From Actinotalea soli (GTDB lineage Bacteria; Actinomycetota; Actinomycetes; Actinomycetales; Cellulomonadaceae), in assembly GCF_017565425.1 (NCBI RefSeq), contig NZ_JAGEMK010000009.1, forward strand, positions 62,001 to 126,000: DNA of 64,000 nucleotides. Direction: 5' to 3'. The first letter of the stretch is position 1. Each line of letters begins with the position of its first letter. Both the position numbers and the translations under genes were made by a program. Positions 49,316 through 58,723 of this stretch are shown here, one piece after another. Below the pieces are notes generated by a model. The model was not told the origin of the DNA. It searched no databases and was given only the letters and a program-made list of their open reading frames with translations.

Positions 49316-49466
49316 GCGGACCTGCTTCCTTCGAGAGGATCGGACGGAGCGCGGGCGGCCCGGTGAGGACACCCGTCGATCGGGCACTCTACGACCTCGC
49401 GTCAACCGCGGTGACGGACGTTCCGCCGCCCTGTGGAGGGGCGCGAGACCCTCAGCGTCCCACGGT

Positions 49467-50435
49467 TCAGCGCGAGGTCCCTGCGGCGGGCCCGCTCGCG
49501 GGCCGCCCGGCCGAGGGCCGTGGGCCGACCTCGACCACCCGTGGCTCGGCCGCCTGGCGCAGCACGAGGAGCACCGCGAAGGCCACGCACACCACGGCCA
49601 CGACCCCCAGGGAACCGCTCGCGTAGGCGATCGTCATCTCCCGGTAGGAGGTCAGACCGCCGTCGACCCCCGCGAGGCTCTCGCGCAGGGACAGCGCCGT
49701 CCCGAGTCCCGCGAGCACCCCCGCGAGGAGCAGCCCGACGACGACGAGGACGGTGCCGCGCGGCCGCTCGGGGCCACGGACCGCTCGGCCGTGGGTGCCG
49801 ATGGCACTGGCCAGCCCGGCCCACGCCAGGACCACCAGCATCGCCGCGACCGCGTCGCTGGGCCGGTGCCACCTCCCGACCAGGGTCGAGATCCCCGTCG
49901 CGCAGGTGTACAGGACACCGACGACTGCGGCCACGGGGCGCAGCCGACGGGGCACCACGAAGAGCAGTGCCGCCGAGACCGAGGCCGCGGCGGTGGTGTG
50001 GCCGCTGGGCAGCGCGTTGTCGAGGGAGTCACCGACCCCGAGGTCGGGGCGGTCGAGGACCACGTGCTTGAGCAGCTGGGTGGTCAGGTTCGCGCCCCCC
50101 ATGAGCACGGCGACCTGCACCGCGAGGAGCACCCGCCGCTGGAGCACCGCGAGCAGCATCGCCGAGACGAGGACGATCGCGATGAACGGGAGCGAGATGA
50201 GGTCCAGCACGGGCTCGGCGACCTGCCACAGGGTGGTGCGGCCGTAGCGCGAGCCGTCGAAGGCAGCCTGGTCGAGGGTCTGCCCGCGCTGCGTGGTGAC
50301 GAAGAAGCGCCACATGACCCACACGCCGACCGCCGAGACGACGGCCACGATGACGGCAGGGGCACGGTGGCCCTCGTGGCGGATCACCGTGCGCGAGGGC
50401 TGGTCCCGGGAGGGGTCGGCCGATGCGGGGGTCAC
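49467..50435 (-). CDS. PAP2 family membrane phosphatase
   Basis: 322 residues from a GTG at 50435 (AGGGCGG just upstream). Eight or so spans. The phosphatase signature is complete: KHVVLDRPD, PSGHTTAA and GRWHRPSD. It probably dephosphorylates a lipid phosphate such as undecaprenyl pyrophosphate or phosphatidic acid outside the membrane. The C-terminal ~100 residues add two further spans and a cytoplasmic tail beyond the core. Confidence 0.88.
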   Translation of the reverse strand: MTPASADPSRDQPSRTVIRHEGHRAPAVIVAVVSAVGVWVMWRFFVTTQRGQTLDQAAFDGSRYGRTTLWQVAEPVLDLISLPFIAIVLVSAMLLAVLQRRVLLAVQVAVLMGGANLTTQLLKHVVLDRPDLGVGDSLDNALPSGHTTAAASVSAALLFVVPRRLRPVAAVVGVLYTCATGISTLVGRWHRPSDAVAAMLVVLAWAGLASAIGTHGRAVRGPERPRGTVLVVVGLLLAGVLAGLGTALSLRESLAGVDGGLTSYREMTIAYASGSLGVVAVVCVAFAVLLVLRQAAEPRVVEVGPRPSAGRPASGPAAGTSR

Positions 50436-50482
50436 CCGCCCTAAGGTATTCGAGGTCTGGTCAGGTCCCGTGCACGCCCGGG

Positions 50483-52084
50483 TCAGGTCACGTGCAGGAA
50501 CCCGTCGCGCGTGAGCCCCCTGACCTCGGGCAGCAGCTCGGCGGCCAGGGCGTCGGCAGGCACGTCGAGGAGGGCCGCGACACCGCCGAGGATCTGCCCG
50601 AGGGTGAGCTCGCCGTCGCAGGCCCCGACCAGGCCCGCGAGCGCGGTGCCGGCCCTGACGGAGCGGCCGAAGCCGTCGCCCTGGCGCAGCAGCACCACGG
50701 TGGGGTCGCTCGCGCCGGGGGTCAGGTGCCTCTCCTCGGTCACGTCGGGGGCGACGACGAGGCGGCGGTCGGCGAGGTCGGCGTCGGTCAGGGTCACGAG
50801 GGTGTCGTGGGCCTCGAGGCAGGCGGCGAGGTGCGTCCCGAGGGGTTGGCGGACCGGGCCGGACCACTCCTCGAGCCTGCGCAGGGTGGGCGGGCCGGAG
50901 ACGGGCCGCCGGAGGAGGACGAGGCCGAAGCCCACGGCGTCGACCTCTCGGGAGGCGAAGTCCTCGAGCCAGGCGCCGTAGGCGGCGGCCCAGCCGGCGG
51001 GGTCGCGGTCCGGGGTCGAACCGCCGTCGCGCAGCCAGGTCTCGGCGTACTCGGCCGGGTCCTGGACCTCGCGCTGGACCACCCAGGCGTCGAGCCCCGC
51101 CTCGTCGACCCAGGTGCCGACCCGCTCGCGCCAGTCCGCCCCGCGGCGGTGCTCCCAGTTGCCGAGGAGCTGGGCGACGCCCCCGGGGGCGAGCACCCCA
51201 CCGACCTCGCGGACGAGGTCGCGGACGAGGTCGTCCCCGCTGCGCCCGCCGTCGCGGTACTCGTAGTGCGGCAGGGGCTCCCCCGACGGCTGACGCGCAC
51301 CCTCTCCCGGCGAGCGTCCCGCGGACCCGCTCCCCCGCGGGGTGATGACGAACGGCGGGTTGGAGACCACGAGGTCGAACAGCCCGTCGGCGGGCTCGAG
51401 CATGGACCCCTGGCGCAGGTCGAGCTCGACCCCGGCGAGGGCCGCGTTGAAGGCCGCGAAGCCCAGGGCCCGCTCCGAGATGTCCGTCGCGACGACCGCG
51501 TCGCTGTGCCGGGCCGCGTGCAGCGCCTGGATCCCGCAGCCCGTACCGAGGTCGAGGGTGCGCCGGCGGTGGTCGCGCACGGTGACCTGGGCGAGGGTGG
51601 TCGAGGCCCCGCCGACGCCGAGCACGTGGTCGTAGCGCAGGGCTCCCCCGGTCGCGAGCTCGCCGAGGTCCGAGGCGAGCCACCAGGTGACCGGGCCGCC
51701 GGCGTCGGTGGCCGAGACCGGGCGCAGGTCCACCAGGGCGCGGACCTCGTCCTCGGGTCCGGCGCCCGCGGTGCGCACCAGCCCGAGCCGGGCGGCGCCG
51801 TCGGACCCGAGGGTGGGCAGGGCGCGGTCGACCGCTCGGCGCGGGACGGCCCCGCCCAGCACGAAGACCCGCAGGAGGGTGGCGACCGGGTCGTCTGCCC
51901 CGGCAGTCGCGCGCAGGGCCGGGAGGGCCTGCTCGCGGTGCAGGGCGGCGGCGGCGACCGGGCCGATCCGCTCCTCGATCGCGGCCACGCCGGCCCCGGC
52001 GCTGTCGAGGTCGGCCCGCAGGGCGTCGACGAGCTCATGGTGGACGACGGGCGGCGGGCTGCTCACGGGCGCGGGGTGGTTCAC
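50483..52084 (-). CDS. Large class I SAM-dependent methyltransferase (NPPF type)
   Basis: 533 residues from a GTG overlapping the stop of the upstream endonuclease-like gene (GTGA). An N-terminal ~165-residue domain of actinobacterial type (LRVFVLGGAVPRRAVDRALP) precedes a methyltransferase core with TLDLGTGCGIQALHAA and the catalytic NPPF at about 242-245, as in N5-glutamine and rRNA N-methyltransferases. A C-terminal ~170-residue domain follows. The target (ribosomal RNA or protein) is unknown. Position between hppA and topA is conserved in actinobacteria. Confidence 0.88.
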   Translation of the reverse strand: MNHPAPVSSPPPVVHHELVDALRADLDSAGAGVAAIEERIGPVAAAALHREQALPALRATAGADDPVATLLRVFVLGGAVPRRAVDRALPTLGSDGAARLGLVRTAGAGPEDEVRALVDLRPVSATDAGGPVTWWLASDLGELATGGALRYDHVLGVGGASTTLAQVTVRDHRRRTLDLGTGCGIQALHAARHSDAVVATDISERALGFAAFNAALAGVELDLRQGSMLEPADGLFDLVVSNPPFVITPRGSGSAGRSPGEGARQPSGEPLPHYEYRDGGRSGDDLVRDLVREVGGVLAPGGVAQLLGNWEHRRGADWRERVGTWVDEAGLDAWVVQREVQDPAEYAETWLRDGGSTPDRDPAGWAAAYGAWLEDFASREVDAVGFGLVLLRRPVSGPPTLRRLEEWSGPVRQPLGTHLAACLEAHDTLVTLTDADLADRRLVVAPDVTEERHLTPGASDPTVVLLRQGDGFGRSVRAGTALAGLVGACDGELTLGQILGGVAALLDVPADALAAELLPEVRGLTRDGFLHVT

Positions 52085-52764
52085 GGGAGGGGGTCTACCA
52101 CGAGGTCGGCCGCGAGGGGCAGATGGTCGCTCGCGCGACCCGGCGCGTCGCCGCTCGGTCGGTGGGCCTGCTGGACGGTGAGGCCCGTGGTGAGCAGGGC
52201 GTCGATGCGGCGGCGCGGGTTCCTGGCGGTGAAGGTCGGGCCTGCCTGGAGCCCGACGTCGACCAGTCTCTGGGTGAGGGCGGCCCAGGTGGGGCCGTCG
52301 GGGGGCTCGTTGAGGTCGCCGCCGAGGACGAGCGGCCTGCCGCCGACGACGGCGGCGTCGACCAGGTCGAGCACGTCCTCGAGGTGGCGCCGCCGCTCCC
52401 CCGGGGTCAGGGGCAGGTGCACGCTGATCACCTGCACCCCGGCGACGGTCGCGACCGCGAGGCCCCGACGGGTCAGGGTGCGCCGGCTCCACGGGCGCCA
52501 CGGCAGCCGGATCGCCCGGCCCCCTGAGGCCGGCAGGTCCGGGCGCACCAGCAGGGCCGTGGTCCGCGCTCCCCGGCCCACCACCAGGGGCACCAGCCCG
52601 GCCGCGGCCGCGAGGCGCGCGAGCCGACGACGCCCCCGCAGCCCGCGCGGGGGCTCCTGGACGGCCAGGACGTCGGGGGCCAGGTCACGGAGCACCTCGG
52701 CCAGGGCGCCCTGGTCGTCACGCAGCTGGCGCAGGTTGTAGGTCGCTGCTCGGAGCACGGTCAC
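52081..52764 (-). CDS. Endonuclease/exonuclease/phosphatase (EEP) family protein
   Basis: 227 residues from the GTG at 52764. EEP motifs are in order: ATYNLR near the N-terminus, VLAVQEPPRGLRGR (metal-binding Glu), VISVHLPLTP, GGDLNEPPDGPTW (Asp/Asn) and ASDHLPLAAD (catalytic Asp-His). Members cleave phosphodiesters in DNA, lipids or nucleotides. No signal peptide, so it acts in the cytoplasm. Coupled to the downstream methyltransferase. Confidence 0.88.
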   Translation of the reverse strand: MTVLRAATYNLRQLRDDQGALAEVLRDLAPDVLAVQEPPRGLRGRRRLARLAAAAGLVPLVVGRGARTTALLVRPDLPASGGRAIRLPWRPWSRRTLTRRGLAVATVAGVQVISVHLPLTPGERRRHLEDVLDLVDAAVVGGRPLVLGGDLNEPPDGPTWAALTQRLVDVGLQAGPTFTARNPRRRIDALLTTGLTVQQAHRPSGDAPGRASDHLPLAADLVVDPLP

Positions 52765-52903
52765 GGGGCCAGTCGACACCGTTCGGCGGCCACCGGCCAC
52801 CCCTCGGGGGGTCGTCGTGACCAGCATGACGTGCCACGATGACCAGACCGACCTCGCCCGCGGCCACGACCCGCACGCGACCCAGCGATCACCGGAGACC
52901 CCC

Positions 52904-53542
52904 ATGCGCTCGACCCGCAGCCTCGTCCTGCCTGCCGCTGTCGGGGCCCTCGTGCTCCTGGCCGGGTGCTCGGGCGACACCGACTCCGAGAGCACGCCCA
53001 CCGGCGAGGCCACGGCCCCCGTCGAGGATCCGGCCGAGACCGAGGGGCCTGCCACCGCGAGCCGGGACGACTGCCTCGAGGGTGAGTGGACCTCCGACCT
53101 CGAGGCCATCCGCGAGGCCACCCTCTCGGCCCCCGGCATGGCCGCGCTCGACCCGGAGGTCGAGGTCAGCGGCGAGTCCTCGGTGACCTTCGCCGACGGC
53201 GTGATGACCACCGAGTACGACCAGCAGACCACCGAGGTCGCCATGGCCCTGCAGGGCCAGGAGGTCATCAGCACGAGCACGTACAACGGCACCATGACGG
53301 CGAGCTATGCGGTCGCCGACGGCACGATCGAGGTCACCGACGTCGACATGTCCGGGGTCCAGATCGACTCGGCCACGACGGTCAACGGCGAGGCCATCGA
53401 GGTCCCCGACCTCGACGACCTCGACACCAGGGGCGTGAACCTGGGCGTCACCTCGGCCTACACCTGCGAGGGGGACGAGCTCTCCCTGACCCCGCAGGTG
53501 GAGGGCGCCGACGGTTTCACCCAGGTGCTGACCCGCCGCTGA
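52904..53542 (+). CDS. Secreted lipoprotein of unknown function
   Basis: 212 residues from the ATG at 52904 with GGAG ~6 bp upstream. The signal peptide ends in lipobox LLAGC, followed by a Ser/Thr/Glu/Pro-rich linker and a beta-rich domain (SVTFADGVMTTEYDQQTTEV, TSTYNGTMTASYAVADGTI) resembling lipocalin-like or LolA-like barrels. Two Cys (in DDCLEGEW and YTCEGDEL) may form a disulfide. Convergent with hppA, 9 bp between stops. Confidence 0.8.
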   Translation: MRSTRSLVLPAAVGALVLLAGCSGDTDSESTPTGEATAPVEDPAETEGPATASRDDCLEGEWTSDLEAIREATLSAPGMAALDPEVEVSGESSVTFADGVMTTEYDQQTTEVAMALQGQEVISTSTYNGTMTASYAVADGTIEVTDVDMSGVQIDSATTVNGEAIEVPDLDDLDTRGVNLGVTSAYTCEGDELSLTPQVEGADGFTQVLTRR

Positions 53543-53551
53543 CCCGGCGGC

Positions 53552-55846
53552 TCACACCAGGTGGGCCTCCTGCTCGAGGCGGCCTTCCCGGTCCACGCGC
53601 GCCGCGCGCAGCCGCGAGGCGATCACCGCGCCGAAGGCGATACCCGCGGCGATCACCGCGATGCTCAGCCGCAGCACGTGGTTGGCGTCGTCGCCGATGC
53701 TGATCTGCACCACGGCCGGGGCGATGAGCAGCGCGACGAGGTTCATCACCTTGATCAGCGGGTTGATGGCCGGGCCGGCGGTGTCCTTGAAGGGGTCGCC
53801 GACGGTGTCGCCGATGACCACGGCCTCGTGAGCCGGGGAGTTCTTGCCGCCGTACTTGCCGTCCTCGACGATCTTCTTGGCGTTGTCCCACGAGCCGCCC
53901 GCGTTCGCCAGGAACACGGCCATGAGGACGCCCGCGCCAATGGTGCCCGCGAGGAACCCGGCCAGCGGGCCCACGCCCAGGCCGAAGCCCACCGCGATCG
54001 GCGCGAAGGCCGCGAGCAGGCCGGGGGTGGCGAGCTCGCGCAGGGAGTCGCGGGTGCAGATGTCCACGACCTTGCCGTACTCGGGGCGCACCTCCCCGGT
54101 CATGATCCCGGGGTTCTCGCGGAACTGGCGGCGCACCTCGAAGACGATGGCCCCCGCGGCGCGGGTCACGGCGTCGATGGCCAGGCCCGAGAACAAGAAC
54201 ACGGTGGCTGCCCCGAGGATCACGCCCACCAGGGTGATCGGGGAGATCACCTCGTAGGAGAGCATCGCGAAGCTGAGGCCCTCGGGCTGGATCTGGTCGC
54301 CCAGGTCGGCGACGGCCTGGCGCACCGCGTCGGAGTAGGAGCCGAACAGGGCGGTCGCCGCGAGCACCGCGGTGGCGATCGCGATGCCCTTGGTGATGGC
54401 CTTGGTGGTGTTGCCCACGGCGTCCAGGTCGGTGAGGATCTGGGCTCCCTCGGCGTCGACGTCCCCGGACATCTCGGCGATGCCCTGGGCGTTGTCGCTC
54501 ACGGGGCCGAAGGTGTCCATCGCGACGATCACGCCCACCGTGGTGAGCAGCCCGCAGCCCGCGAGGGCGATGAGGAACAGCGAGAGCCAGACGGACCCGC
54601 CCGCGATGAGGAAGACCCCGCAGATCGCCGCCGCGATGATCCCCGCGGTGTAGACGGCCGACTCGAAGCCGACCCCGATCCCCGAGAGCACCACGGTCGC
54701 GGCCCCGGTCTGTGAGGTGCGGGCCACGTGCAGGGTGGGCTTCGACGTCGTGCCCGTGAAGTAGCCGGTGACCCACAGGATCACGCCCGCCAGGACGATG
54801 CCGATGACCACGGCGAGGGTCGCGAGGAGCCGCGGGTCGCCGTCGTGCCCGACGAGGACGTCCCCGACGCCGGTCAGCTGGTCGAAGGAGGAGGGCAGGT
54901 AGAGGAAGGCCGCGACGGCGGCGAGGACGGCGCCCAGCAGGGCCGAGGTGTAGAACCCGCGGTAGATGGCCTTGAGGCCGCTCTCGGTGCCGCGCACCCG
55001 GGTGATGACCACGCCCAGCGCTGCGGTGATCGCCCCGATCGAGGTGACGATGAGGGGGAAGACGAGGCCCTGCTCGCCGAAGGCCACCTTGCCCAGGATG
55101 AGGGCCGCCACGAGGGTCACCGCGTAGGACTCGAAGAGGTCGGCGGCCATGCCCGCGCAGTCCCCGACGTTGTCCCCCACGTTGTCCGCGATGGTCGCCG
55201 CGTTGCGGGGGTCGTCCTCGGGGATGTTGTGCTCGACCTTGCCGACCAGGTCGGCGCCGACGTCGGCCGCCTTGGTGAAGATGCCGCCGCCCACCCGCAT
55301 GAACATGGCGAGCAGGGCCGCGCCGAAGCCGAAGCCCTCGAGCACCGCCGGGGCGTCCCCGCGGTAGATCAGGACCACCGAGGCCGCACCCAGCAGGCCG
55401 AGGCCGACCACGGACATGCCGACGACGCCGCCGGTGCGGAAGGCGATGCGCGCCCCCTCGGCCCGGCCGCCGGGGCGGGTCGCGGCCGAGGCCACCCGCA
55501 CGTTCGCCCGCACCGCGAGCCACATGCCCAGGTACCCGATGGCCGCCGAGAACCCGGCCCCCAGCAGGAAGAACACCGACCGCCCGATCTTGACCCCCGC
55601 GTCGCCGGGCAGCAGGAAGAGCAGGGCGAAGACGATCACCGCGAACAGCACGAGGGTGCGGAACATGCGGCTCAGGTAGGCAGACGCACCCTCCTGGACC
55701 GCGGTGGCGATCTCCTGCATCTTGGGCGTGCCCTCGTCGGCGGCGAGCACCTGGCGCCGCAGCACCAGGGCGAAGACGAGCGAGACGACCGCGATCGCGG
55801 CGATCACCCCGACGATGGTGAGGCTCGAGGTCCCGAGCGTTGGCAT
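53552..55846 (-). CDS. hppA: K+-independent H+-translocating pyrophosphatase
   Basis: 764 residues, ~16 spans, normal size. Canonical PPi-binding motifs: EDDPRNAATIADNVGDNVGD, then CAGMAADLFESYAVT, and NAGGSWDNAKKIVEDGKYG with IGDTVGDPFKDT. Lys482 in GNTTK marks the K+-independent subfamily, which pumps H+ out on PPi hydrolysis. It works at the cytoplasmic membrane and recycles the PPi released in biosynthesis. It is clearly a different branch from the pyrophosphatase at 5.8 kb. Its position relative to topA and bldG is the ancestral one. Confidence 0.98.
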   Translation of the reverse strand: MPTLGTSSLTIVGVIAAIAVVSLVFALVLRRQVLAADEGTPKMQEIATAVQEGASAYLSRMFRTLVLFAVIVFALLFLLPGDAGVKIGRSVFFLLGAGFSAAIGYLGMWLAVRANVRVASAATRPGGRAEGARIAFRTGGVVGMSVVGLGLLGAASVVLIYRGDAPAVLEGFGFGAALLAMFMRVGGGIFTKAADVGADLVGKVEHNIPEDDPRNAATIADNVGDNVGDCAGMAADLFESYAVTLVAALILGKVAFGEQGLVFPLIVTSIGAITAALGVVITRVRGTESGLKAIYRGFYTSALLGAVLAAVAAFLYLPSSFDQLTGVGDVLVGHDGDPRLLATLAVVIGIVLAGVILWVTGYFTGTTSKPTLHVARTSQTGAATVVLSGIGVGFESAVYTAGIIAAAICGVFLIAGGSVWLSLFLIALAGCGLLTTVGVIVAMDTFGPVSDNAQGIAEMSGDVDAEGAQILTDLDAVGNTTKAITKGIAIATAVLAATALFGSYSDAVRQAVADLGDQIQPEGLSFAMLSYEVISPITLVGVILGAATVFLFSGLAIDAVTRAAGAIVFEVRRQFRENPGIMTGEVRPEYGKVVDICTRDSLRELATPGLLAAFAPIAVGFGLGVGPLAGFLAGTIGAGVLMAVFLANAGGSWDNAKKIVEDGKYGGKNSPAHEAVVIGDTVGDPFKDTAGPAINPLIKVMNLVALLIAPAVVQISIGDDANHVLRLSIAVIAAGIAFGAVIASRLRAARVDREGRLEQEAHLV

Positions 55847-56088
55847 CCGTCCTCCTTGACGTGTGCGGTGCCGGCCCGGCGTCGTTGCCGGCGGCTCGCG
55901 CGGCCCCCTGAGCCGCAGACGCGCGCAGTCTACGGGTCAGGGGGTGGATCTGGTGGGCGACCCCAACGTTCTGGGCCTGCCCGTCGTCATCATGGTCAGA
56001 GGGTGCGCCGCAGGGGCGCGCATCCTCGACATCATGGCCGGTCGGGATGGGCGCAGGAGCGTTCACCCACGTCGAGGGGGAAGCACGG

Positions 56089-56655
56089 ATGGCGCGGTGG
56101 GAGCACTCCCTCGACGAGCTGGTCCGCACCCGCGGGTCGGCACTGGTGGGGTACGCGTACCTGCTGTGCGGTGACCGGCGTGAGGCTGAGGACCTGGTGC
56201 AGGACGCCCTGGTCAAGACCTTCACCCGGGGCCGCGGCGGGCTCGAGGCCAGCAACGTCGAGGGCTACGTCCGCAAGGCCGTGCTCACCACCTACCTCGA
56301 CGGGTTCCGACGACGACGGCGGTGGGCAGCGGTCCGCCATCTCGTCGCGGTCCCTGACGTGCAGGCCGGCCCCGAGGGGCCCTCGGCCGACCGCGTGGAC
56401 GTGCGGGAGGCCCTCGACCGGCTCAGCCCCCGCGAGCGGGCCTGCGTCGTCCTGCGCTTCTACGAGGACATGACCGTGCCGGCGATCGCCGAGGAGCTCG
56501 CGGTCAGCACCGGGTCGGTCAAGAGGTACCTGAGCGACGGGGTGCGCCGCATGGAGGGCCTGCTCGGGCCGGTCGTGGCAGACGAGCCACGGCCCGAGGA
56601 CGACCCGACGAGCGTCGAGGAGATCGACGTCCTGACCGGAGGGGGAGAGCGGTGA
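56089..56655 (+). CDS. SigE-family ECF sigma factor, copy A
   Basis: 188 residues from an ATG with GAGGGGGA ~7 bp upstream. Region 2 is GYAYLLCGDRREAEDLVQDA and region 4 is LSPRERACVVLRFYEDMTVP followed by GSVKRYLSDGVRRMEGLL. This is the actinobacterial SigE-like (ECF41/50-unrelated, short) group. The stop overlaps its membrane partner (GTGA). Closely similar to the copy at 60271. Confidence 0.93.
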   Translation: MARWEHSLDELVRTRGSALVGYAYLLCGDRREAEDLVQDALVKTFTRGRGGLEASNVEGYVRKAVLTTYLDGFRRRRRWAAVRHLVAVPDVQAGPEGPSADRVDVREALDRLSPRERACVVLRFYEDMTVPAIAEELAVSTGSVKRYLSDGVRRMEGLLGPVVADEPRPEDDPTSVEEIDVLTGGGER

Positions 56656-57905
56656 AGATCGACCTGGAGCAGGCGCTGAACGACATGGCGCGATCCGTGC
56701 AGGACGACGCGGCCGCCGACCGGATGCACGGGCGCGTGCGGCAGATGGTGACCATCGTGCGCCGCCGGCGGGCGGCGAGGCACACCGCGGTGGGCATGGT
56801 CGGGGTAGGGGCCGCGGCCGCGCTGGCCTTCGGCGGGCTGCAGCTGGCCGACGTGGCGGTCGACGAGCCCGTGCCGCCGGCGGCGCCGAGCGAGAGAATC
56901 GAACGCTTCGCCTGCGGGGCCGAGGTGCGGACCACGGGCATCTCGGTCACCGCCCCGGACTCCCTCGACCACGAGCCGACCGTCATGGCCGGAGGGTCCC
57001 TCCAGGTCGACTTCGACGTCGAGGCCTCCGACACCTTCCAGACCGTGGGCACCCCCACGTACACGGTGGCCCTCGTGCAGGACGACCTCGTCGTGTCGGA
57101 CCCAGTCCGGATCGAGGGGAGGGCTCCGACCGCCGACGCCCCGACGCTCTCGGCGAACCTCTCGGTGACGGCCTGCGGCACCGCAGCTGCGCTGCCCCGC
57201 GGGGGGTACCAGGTCGTTGTCTTCGAGAGCGTCGAGGTTGGCGAGCAACCGACGGTCCACGAGCGCCTCCGTGACGTCTCGTTGCTGAACGTCTACGGGG
57301 AAGCCGTGCCCACACCGGACCCGGACGAGGATGCGGCCGGCGACGAGAACTTCAGCGAGGAGGAGACCGCGGCCCTGATCACCCTCAACGAGCTGGTCTC
57401 GTACGGGAACGAGGACCCCACCGCCACCTTCCCGCAGTGCGGCACCACGACCGACTCCCTCGACGACGGGATGCCCCCGCTCGCCCTCGAGATGGACCTC
57501 GACCTGTCGGAGGCCGACGCCGAGGGGGCCTTCACCGGGACCGTCATGCTGCGGACCACCGAAGGACGCCGGGTCACCGGCACCGCGAACGCCTCCGGGG
57601 CGAGCCTGGTGCTGCTGCGTGACGGCGTCGTCGTCGGCCACGAGTGGCTCGACCCGTGGGACCTGGTCGAGTTCGACCTCCAGGACGGGGAGGCCCAGGA
57701 GCTCCCGCTGCTGGGTGCCCGGACGCTGTGCGGCACGGGTGGCACGGCGCAGCCCCCGGCGCTGCGCCTGCCCCCGGGCGAGTACGAGGCGATGGCCTGG
57801 CTCGAGGTGACGGTCGAGGAGGTCGCCTACCCGGGGCAGGATCCGGAGACGGTCGCCGGCAGCTCCCCCGCCTGGAGCTCCCCGCAGGACATCGAGCTCA
57901 GGTAG
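56652..57905 (+). CDS. Membrane protein, probable anti-sigma partner of copy A
   Basis: 417 residues, GTG start within the sigma stop. A short cytoplasmic segment (KIDLEQALNDMARSV, Arg-rich RRRRAARH) precedes one span (about 45-68) and a ~345-residue exported part with paired Cys (ERFACGAEV, VTACGTAA, FPQCGTTT, LCGTGG). No zinc anti-sigma motif. Its N-terminus is like that of the protein at 60846, so the pair was duplicated as a unit. The exported part has no recognised family. Confidence 0.75.
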   Translation: MKIDLEQALNDMARSVQDDAAADRMHGRVRQMVTIVRRRRAARHTAVGMVGVGAAAALAFGGLQLADVAVDEPVPPAAPSERIERFACGAEVRTTGISVTAPDSLDHEPTVMAGGSLQVDFDVEASDTFQTVGTPTYTVALVQDDLVVSDPVRIEGRAPTADAPTLSANLSVTACGTAAALPRGGYQVVVFESVEVGEQPTVHERLRDVSLLNVYGEAVPTPDPDEDAAGDENFSEEETAALITLNELVSYGNEDPTATFPQCGTTTDSLDDGMPPLALEMDLDLSEADAEGAFTGTVMLRTTEGRRVTGTANASGASLVLLRDGVVVGHEWLDPWDLVEFDLQDGEAQELPLLGARTLCGTGGTAQPPALRLPPGEYEAMAWLEVTVEEVAYPGQDPETVAGSSPAWSSPQDIELR

Positions 57906-57950
57906 CAGTCTCGACGCGCGAGCACGGCGCCGGCGGGTGAGAGTGGAGGG

Positions 57951-58652
57951 GTGACCCACTCCGAGACCTCGTCCGACTCCCCCGGCGCCGTGCTGCTGGA
58001 CATCGACGGCACCCTCGTCGACTCCAACTACCTGCACACCTACGCGTGGGTGAAGGCCTTCCACGAGGTCGGTCACCCGGTGGACTCCTGGCGGGTCCAC
58101 CGGGCCGTGGGCATGGGCTCGGCCCTGCTCCTCGAGGAGCTCCTCGGGGCCGAGGTCGCCGAGAGGGTCGGCGCGGACGCCAAGGAGCGCCACTCGGCCA
58201 TCTACGCCGAGCTCGGCGACCTGCAGCGGGTGCTGCCCGGGGCCCGCGAGCTCGTGCACGCCGTCGTCGAGCGCGGTGCGCGGTGCGTGCTCGCGACCTC
58301 GGCCGGGCCCGAGGAGCTCGAGAAGCTCGAGGCGGCCCTGGACCTCGGCGACGCACTGACCGGGATCACCTCGGCCCAGGACGTCGAGAACGCCAAGCCC
58401 GCCCCGGACCTGGTCCACGCGGGCCTCGAGATCGCCGGCGTCGAGGCCGAGCGCGCCGTCTTCGTCGGGGACACCGGCTACGACGTCGCGGCCGCGGCCC
58501 GCGCCGGGGTCACCTGCGTCGGGGTCATGACCGGTGGGGTCGGCGAGGCCGAGCTGCGCGAGGCCGGGGCCGCCGCCGTCTACACCGACGTCGCGGCCCT
58601 CCTGGCCGACCTGGACCAGAGCCCGCTCGCCCGGGCCTGGACCCCCGCCTGA
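57951..58652 (+). CDS. HAD family phosphatase
   Basis: 233 residues, GTG start. Motif I LLDIDGTLVDSN gives nucleophile Asp17 and acid/base Asp19; motif II is LATSAGP; Lys in ENAKPAPD; motif IV GDTGYDVAAA. The small helical cap between motifs I and II makes it phosphoglycolate phosphatase/beta-phosphoglucomutase-like. The substrate is unknown. It lies between the two sigma/membrane-protein pairs. Confidence 0.9.
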   Translation: MTHSETSSDSPGAVLLDIDGTLVDSNYLHTYAWVKAFHEVGHPVDSWRVHRAVGMGSALLLEELLGAEVAERVGADAKERHSAIYAELGDLQRVLPGARELVHAVVERGARCVLATSAGPEELEKLEAALDLGDALTGITSAQDVENAKPAPDLVHAGLEIAGVEAERAVFVGDTGYDVAAAARAGVTCVGVMTGGVGEAELREAGAAAVYTDVAALLADLDQSPLARAWTPA

Positions 58653-58723
58653 CCTGACCTCGTCCGACCGATCCATCACGGCCCCTGGACCCCGGGCCGA
58701 CACCCATCACACCGGAGGCACAC

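Noticed and set aside
47189-49366. Long open frame antisense to topA
   Set aside because: topA is unmistakable on the other strand; the antisense product is Val/Leu/Gly/Arg-rich shadow sequence.
54728-56088. Open frame antisense to hppA and reaching the sigma gene
   Set aside because: Composition is His/Asp/Glu/Gln/Gly-rich shadow; the sigma factor is read in another frame with its own RBS.
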